Shown one piece after another: positions 5,870 to 10,237 of a stretch of DNA of 10,237 bases (the first letter of the stretch is position 1; each line of letters begins with the position of its first letter). The stretch covers positions 1 through 10,237 of the forward strand of contig JAATVS010000040.1 of the NCBI GenBank assembly GCA_014523695.1, in the 5' to 3' direction. The notes beneath the pieces were generated by a model. It was not told the DNA's origin. It made no database searches and was given only the letters and a program-made list of their open reading frames with translations. The stretch comes from Nitrososphaerales archaeon TH5895. GTDB lineage: Archaea; Thermoproteota; Nitrososphaeria; Nitrososphaerales; Nitrososphaeraceae. The translations under genes and the position numbers were made by a program.

Positions 5870-8551
5870 ATGGCTAGAACATTGGACAAAACACATACTT
5901 TGCTCTCTTATATTGAAGGAAGTTTAAAGAATGTGGCTATAGTCACGGGCGAAGACAAATTCGATGGGTTTATCTTTTCCTTACTAAATCCTCCAGTCCC
6001 TTTGGGAGGAAATGTTGTATCCCTTGACATATACGTCGATGAGGTGCCTTATCCAAAGAAATCTATTTTCGTAGCAACTACAGAAGACATGGTGAATGCA
6101 GCGTCAATTTCAGAAAATCGACCACTTCCATTTAGACCCTTCCAGAGTGCCAGATTTCTTGTTATGAGTAAAGAAGGTTTATCGCAAGGGAAAAAACATA
6201 AGATCGTCATCTTAAGTAAACTAGAAGGTTTCGAGCAAATAATTATCCCCTTTACACTCATTGACCATGTTGGTGAACAAAGAGACAAAATACTTATTCC
6301 ATCAAACATATTGGAAGATCTCATATACGATACCAATAATGAAGATACCATCTTCAAAAATTTCACATCCCCTCTTATTCTTTCTGGAAAGAAGGCATAT
6401 ATTGTTTGTTCTTCCAATGGGTCCGTTTCTGCAAATTGGACATGGATGGGAGTCAGGTATGACAATGGAGGCTTGTACGTGCCCCCCGTACGAGCATTTG
6501 GTAGAATTATTGTAGAACTCTCGATTGAAGATCAAGTAAGAAAGAGGCTTCCTAACTTTGTCGCCTCCTCAAGACATGAAAAAGGCATACTGTCAACTAG
6601 ACACGAGTTGGCCGGGCTTCAAGTGAAAAGAAAATTGTTTGTCCCAACTGAACGAAAAGGATTTGTGACAATTCTTGAATTGATTGACAGAAGTATAGAT
6701 CTTCCAAGATTGAGTCCTAGAAAGAGATCTCTTAAGGCAAAGCGTAAGGTACGCATTCATTTTATTATAGATGGGAATATTACCAGCTATGGGCTAGCAG
6801 CCATCTCCCAGAGCAATTCTTCTAGATTCATTGAGAGCGAAAATTGTCTGCAAGTTCAGACTGCGGCAAGGAAAGGAATCGCCCATTACTTTGGAATAAT
6901 TGGCATTGCTCCTAAAGAATTGAAACCAACTAGAATTTTGGTAGATACCTTCGATAACGATTTAGAACTATCATATGATATCGAAATTCCTGCCGGAGGA
7001 ACGAGTGAAATCGCTTTAGTCGCCTCCGGAAGTTTTAACAATTCTAGAGAATGCCTTGATGAATTTCTGACTATTAGAGATAACTATAAGTTACTTTTGC
7101 TAGACACCCAGCATCATTTCGACTCTGTTTCATCAAATACTCTAGATATACAACCAAATTCTAAGCAAAACCCGACGATTGTAAAAATTGTTAAAGCTTT
7201 TGAGAAAGCAAAAACAGGTATGGAGTATCTCAAAGCAGAATACGACGAGCTTGGTCCGGGAATCTGTGCGGGGTTGCCTAGATTTCCAAACTATTGGGCT
7301 AGGGATACAGGTTGGTCATTAAAGGGCTATCTCTCACTAGGCGATTATGAATTTGTATTGTCTGTTTTGGAGAATTTTTTAAAACATCAGGCTAGGAGAA
7401 CAACAAAAACTACAATTAAAGGTGAGCTACCTATGATTATTAGCGGAAAAGCATTTCTCCATAATACGACGTATGGATCGGCTGACTCTACTTTTCTTTT
7501 TCCTTGGAGTATCCGAGAATATGTTTATTCAACTGGAAACATTAGTTACCTTAAGAAAAGGTGGAAAAATATAGTTGATCTGATTAACTGCGGGTTCAGC
7601 AAAGATGTTGACGGTGATGGCTTGATTGAACATGGTTTCACCGGTGTGGCAGAAAAACTACCTATTCAGGATTCTACTTGGATGGATCACATCGATAGAA
7701 GGAAAAGTGCCAATGATGTGCAGGCTCTCTTCTACGAAAGTTTGCACATAGGCATTGATCTGGCAAAAATCATGGATGACAAATTCCATCTCAAAAAGTG
7801 GGAAAAGGGTGCATTCAACTTAAAGCAAAAGATAGAGTCAGAATATTGGGACAACAAAGAGGGGTTTTATTTTGATACCATACGAAGAAACGGTACTAAA
7901 GATGCTAGTATAAGACCGAACGCACTTGTCATGTTATTGACTGGAGTTACGGACGTAAGGAGTCATGCTGAATCTGTGCTTAGAAGGATTGAAAAAAGTG
8001 ACATTACTACACCATGGGGGGTAAGAACGCTCAGCTCTCTTGATCCAAAATATCACCCAAGTCTCTATCATGACGGTGCAATCTGGCCTCTTGTCACCGG
8101 CTGGGCGGCCACCGTTGAGACCAAATACGGACGTAAGGAACAAGCACTATACTATATCGAATCTATGGCGGAGCGAATATTGTCTGAAAATGGGATGTTC
8201 GCAGAGACCTATAGAGGGGATAGGCCAGAACCATTCAACTCGTGTATTTTACAAGCATGGTCGATGGCAATGTACGTATACGCTGTCCGCGAGCTATTTC
8301 TGGGGATGCGTATCAATTTAGTTGATAACCAAATAATCTTTGATCCCCAGGTCCCAGAATCTATAAGAAGCAATTCAGTCCCTATACACTTTCAACACAA
8401 ATTCTACATCGGGGGGTCGCCACAGGATTCCGAGATTATCCTTGATCCATATCGTGAGACAGTGAAAGTGTTATTTAGGAATTTACCAAATCAACAGGTT
8501 TTTCGTCCAGAAATTACGAGCAATACTTACTCAATTGATATGAGCCATTAG
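5870..8551 (+). CDS. glycogen-debranching-type (amylo-alpha-1,6-glucosidase-like) glycosidase
   Basis: This 893-residue cytoplasmic protein has no signal peptide. The first 400 residues are beta-rich and fit the N-terminal sandwich of debranching-type enzymes. Residues from about 435 to 815 form the (alpha/alpha)6 barrel of the amylo-alpha-1,6-glucosidase/GDE C-terminal family. Visible motifs are NYWARDTGW (474-482), YGSADSTFLF (535-544), DVDGDGLIEHG (579-589), QDSTWMDHID (600-609), NDVQALFYESL (615-625), YHDGAIWPLVTGW (733-745), FAETYRGD (777-784) and QAWSMA (795-800). By analogy with eukaryotic debranching enzyme, Asp606 of TWMD and Glu779 are the likely general acid and base. A small beta domain (about 815-893) closes the protein. 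The activity is probably removal of alpha-linked glucose from glycogen-like or other oligosaccharides. An alpha-glucosidase or GH15/GH63-like specificity is possible. No other sugar gene lies nearby to narrow the substrate. It converges with rps11. Confidence 0.85.
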   Translation: MARTLDKTHTLLSYIEGSLKNVAIVTGEDKFDGFIFSLLNPPVPLGGNVVSLDIYVDEVPYPKKSIFVATTEDMVNAASISENRPLPFRPFQSARFLVMSKEGLSQGKKHKIVILSKLEGFEQIIIPFTLIDHVGEQRDKILIPSNILEDLIYDTNNEDTIFKNFTSPLILSGKKAYIVCSSNGSVSANWTWMGVRYDNGGLYVPPVRAFGRIIVELSIEDQVRKRLPNFVASSRHEKGILSTRHELAGLQVKRKLFVPTERKGFVTILELIDRSIDLPRLSPRKRSLKAKRKVRIHFIIDGNITSYGLAAISQSNSSRFIESENCLQVQTAARKGIAHYFGIIGIAPKELKPTRILVDTFDNDLELSYDIEIPAGGTSEIALVASGSFNNSRECLDEFLTIRDNYKLLLLDTQHHFDSVSSNTLDIQPNSKQNPTIVKIVKAFEKAKTGMEYLKAEYDELGPGICAGLPRFPNYWARDTGWSLKGYLSLGDYEFVLSVLENFLKHQARRTTKTTIKGELPMIISGKAFLHNTTYGSADSTFLFPWSIREYVYSTGNISYLKKRWKNIVDLINCGFSKDVDGDGLIEHGFTGVAEKLPIQDSTWMDHIDRRKSANDVQALFYESLHIGIDLAKIMDDKFHLKKWEKGAFNLKQKIESEYWDNKEGFYFDTIRRNGTKDASIRPNALVMLLTGVTDVRSHAESVLRRIEKSDITTPWGVRTLSSLDPKYHPSLYHDGAIWPLVTGWAATVETKYGRKEQALYYIESMAERILSENGMFAETYRGDRPEPFNSCILQAWSMAMYVYAVRELFLGMRINLVDNQIIFDPQVPESIRSNSVPIHFQHKFYIGGSPQDSEIILDPYRETVKVLFRNLPNQQVFRPEITSNTYSIDMSH

Positions 8552-8573
8552 CATTCGACAACTCCATTTTGCA

Positions 8574-8591
8574 CATATAAAAAGGAAAAGG
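8574..8591 (-). terminator. U-rich terminator after rps11
   Basis: Thirteen bases beyond the rps11 stop, the minus strand reads CCTTTTCCTTTTTATATG, two T runs of the kind at which archaeal RNA polymerase stops. rps11 ends in a tandem TAG TAG. The tract fills most of the 53-bp convergent gap with the glycosidase gene. Confidence 0.5.
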
Positions 8592-8604
8592 TCATGCTTC
8601 TCTA

Positions 8605-9015
8605 CTACACCCGTCGTCCTCTTCTACCACCAGGCTTTCTAGTAGTATCATGGGGAACAGGTGTTACGTCATCTATTCTTCCGATTCGGAAACCTGCTCT
8701 TGCTAAAGCTCTAATTGCCGCCTGCGCCCCAGGACCCGGTATCCTCGGTCCCACTCCACCCACGGCCCTTACCCTAATATGCAGAGCGTTAATCCCTTTT
8801 GTTTTGGCCATATCGGCCGCGGCCACCGCAGACTTCATCGCAGCATAGGGCGATGATTCATATCGATCAGCAGTAACATGTCTACCGCCAGAACTGAACG
8901 AGATCGTTTCAGCCCCACTAAGATCCGTAATATGCACTAAAGTATTATTATAACTACTGAAAATGTGTGCAACGCCCCATTTATGCTGGACTATTTCATT
9001 ACTTTGATCGCTCAT
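8605..9015 (-). CDS. rps11: 30S ribosomal protein S11 (uS11)
   Basis: uS11 is a component of the 30S platform that touches 16S rRNA near the mRNA exit. The 136 residues match the archaeal/eukaryal form: [20 protein letters not shown] (12-31), [20 protein letters not shown] (41-60), a [11 protein letters not shown] segment (94-104), and the basic tail [21 protein letters not shown] (116-136). Length and both ends are typical, which supports the ATG at 9015. In many archaea S11 lies in an S13-S4-S11-rpoD-L18e-L13-S9 group. Here it stands between a convergent glycosidase gene and thiL, without ribosomal neighbours in view. It probably has its own promoter, since a TATA-like box lies 27 nt before the ATG. 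A 239-bp gap separates it from thiL upstream. Confidence 0.97.
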   Translation of the reverse strand: MSDQSNEIVQHKWGVAHIFSSYNNTLVHITDLSGAETISFSSGGRHVTADRYESSPYAAMKSAVAAADMAKTKGINALHIRVRAVGGVGPRIPGPGAQAAIRALARAGFRIGRIDDVTPVPHDTTRKPGGRRGRRV

Positions 9016-9042
9016 CGTTCGGAAGATATCGTTTAGCAGTTC

Positions 9043-9050
9043 AATATTAA
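9043..9050 (-). promoter_or_regulatory. TATA-like box of rps11
   Basis: TTAATATT on the minus strand ends 27 nt before the rps11 ATG. The spacing suits a leaderless or very short-leader mRNA, as at several other genes here. Confidence 0.4.
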
Positions 9051-9140
9051 TGTAGTGTGTCGGATCTTGTATCTGAGTTGGCTTTGATTTACTTGTTTCA
9101 CTTTTTCTTCGCTCTTATCATTAAACAATAATAAAATTCG

Positions 9141-9206
9141 CTAAGGACGAATCAACTTCCAAATTCGGCACCATGTTCAGGTGATGGGCCGACCTTTCTA
9201 CCTTAG
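9141..9206 (-). ncRNA. structured intergenic RNA segment between thiL and rps11 (candidate)
   Basis: On the minus strand CTAAGG (9206-9201) can pair with CCTTAG (9146-9141). Between them lies a bulged hairpin, with TCGG and CACC pairing to GGTG and CCGA (9192-9165), and a second possible arm CGAAT/ATTCG. T-rich sequence follows (9140-9121). A GATATA box (9239-9234) lies 27 nt before the outer stem. A small RNA with its own promoter, a folded 3' end of thiL mRNA, or a 5' control element of rps11 are all possible. The fold was found by eye and its energy was not computed. It does not fit a tRNA. Confidence 0.3.
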
Positions 9207-9254
9207 TTACGTAGATACATCAGCTAAGTTGGCTATATCTTGATTGAAGTGATC

Positions 9255-10237
9255 TCACAAATCCGAATAGCCTCTGTTCTCCAGTTCCTGCGGAATATCA
9301 CCATTCCTATTTAAGAAGACCTTTCCAGATCCCTTCGATACCTTCCCAATTTCGATTAATTTCAGCCTTTCGGATGCTGCTATCTGCCGTGCCCTCCTCA
9401 GCCGTCCTAATGGAATTGTACCCACAATTTCAAATTCCTCACCTCCATACATTACCAATTCCTCACTGCCGATCCCATTATCAGTGGCGAACTCAGCTAT
9501 CCCAGGAGCTATGGGAATCCTTTCAACCTGAAAATCTACATTGCTCCTGATCGCTAGTCGATACAAGGAACTGGCAAGCCCATCACTAGAATCAATAGAT
9601 GACGAAAGATATTTCCTAAGATGTATCCCAAATTTTAGTCTAGGTTTGGGAACCATCACGGAGGAGGTAAATTTCGCTTTGATCTGCCTTTTCACCCTTG
9701 CATTGTTCAATACTATCATAAGACCAGCGGCAGTTTGTCCAAAGACTCCTGAAGTAACAATTATGTCTCCGGGTTTTGCTCCGCTCTGAGCTGGTATTGC
9801 AGAAATTGGAAGATTAGAATGCCCAAACATCGAACAGTCTATGGTAAATTCGTTGCTATGGTTAGTATCGCCACCTATGAAATTAATTCTAAACTCTTTG
9901 GAGGCCCTTCTGAATCCATGAGTCAACTCTTTGATAGTGTGTAACGAGATTGATCTGGGAAGTCCTAACGAAAGCATATACGCTGAGGGTACCAAACCTT
10001 TTGCTGCAAAATCGCTTACACACGATACTATACTTTTTCTTGCGACTTGCCATGAGGTCATAGATGGAGGAATGTCAGTACTTCCAACAAGCATATCGCA
10101 CTTTAGGGCGAGTAGGCGAGGTCGGTTCGACTTACCCAAATCGATGAGCGCCACGTCGTCCAGGGGGAAGGGCTGCTCGTGAAGACGAAGCTGGGCGGAT
10201 AGAATATTAATAATCTGCTGTTCCCTTGATTCTCTCA
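9255..10237 (-). CDS. thiL: thiamine-monophosphate kinase ThiL (start codon at the window edge)
   Basis: ThiL phosphorylates thiamine monophosphate with ATP to give thiamine diphosphate, the last step of cofactor synthesis. Motifs, counting from the inferred start: PLDDVALI (25-32, Mg ligands), CDMLV (47-51, usually tDtLV), SCVSDFAAKG (72-81), FIGGDTN (120-126), VTSGVFGQTAAGL (161-173), PKPRLKFG (197-204), IDSSDGLASSL (215-225) and YGGEEFEIVGTIP (about 265-277). The shortest candidate start, GTG 10154, is really the Val of DDVALI and would cut off the metal-binding aspartates. The frame stays open upstream through RESREQQIINILSAQL. The last two window bases supply 'TG' of a codon whose first base lies outside, so the start is most likely NTG at 10238-10236. 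The full length would be 327 residues, normal for ThiL. rps11 follows 239 bp downstream. Confidence 0.93.
   Translation of the reverse strand, partial: RESREQQIINILSAQLRLHEQPFPLDDVALIDLGKSNRPRLLALKCDMLVGSTDIPPSMTSWQVARKSIVSCVSDFAAKGLVPSAYMLSLGLPRSISLHTIKELTHGFRRASKEFRINFIGGDTNHSNEFTIDCSMFGHSNLPISAIPAQSGAKPGDIIVTSGVFGQTAAGLMIVLNNARVKRQIKAKFTSSVMVPKPRLKFGIHLRKYLSSSIDSSDGLASSLYRLAIRSNVDFQVERIPIAPGIAEFATDNGIGSEELVMYGGEEFEIVGTIPLGRLRRARQIAASERLKLIEIGKVSKGSGKVFLNRNGDIPQELENRGYSDL

Noticed and set aside
6049..6465. 138-codon open frame on the minus strand
   Set aside because: It lies wholly inside the glycosidase gene, whose protein motifs and promoter are clear. Its translation has no recognisable features.
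8594..8848. 84-codon open frame on the plus strand
   Set aside because: It is antisense to rps11, which is certain from its sequence. The Pro/Ala-rich translation is a shadow of the Gly/Arg-rich S11 codons.

Overview
The window looks like chromosomal DNA from an archaeon, most likely of the Thaumarchaeota/Nitrososphaerota. The reasons are a very short archaeal SecE (Sec61 gamma), an archaeal-type S11 ribosomal protein, a PurP-type formate-dependent AICAR ligase, an Lrp/AsnC regulator and an archaeal-looking dihydropteroate synthase. Many starts are GTG or TTG, with a TATA-like box about 20-40 nt upstream and no Shine-Dalgarno sequence. The phylum is inferred from gene content and style; no database was consulted. 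I see no tRNA, rRNA, CRISPR array, transposase or prophage gene.

Layout. 1-73 may hold the 3' end of a gene that begins outside the window. 181-651 (+) is an Lrp/AsnC regulator, 729-911 (+) is secE and 1084-2124 (+) is purP. 2167-2673 (-) is a small HEAT-repeat protein, convergent with purP, whose two His-Glu motifs resemble one half of deoxyhypusine hydroxylase. A gene-poor stretch follows (2674-3193). Then come an unrecognised 153-residue protein (3194-3655, +) and a pentapeptide-repeat protein (3769-4269, +). 4325-4660 (-) is a 111-codon open frame without any usual start codon, possibly a decayed or unusually started gene. 4781-5650 (-) is a dihydropteroate synthase homologue. It diverges from a large glycogen-debranching-type glycosidase (5870-8551, +), which converges on ribosomal protein S11 (8605-9015, -). 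Thiamine-monophosphate kinase (9255-10237, -) fills the right end, and its start codon straddles the window edge.

The genes are mostly single units with their own promoters: neighbours often face each other or are separated by a promoter-sized gap. Housekeeping genes for secretion, purine, thiamine and pterin cofactor synthesis and translation alternate with less characterised ones. There is no evident multi-gene defence or mobile system. The points most worth a second look are the half-DOHH-like HEAT protein, the start-less frame at 4325-4660, the folded segment between thiL and rps11, and the altered active-site loops of the dihydropteroate synthase.
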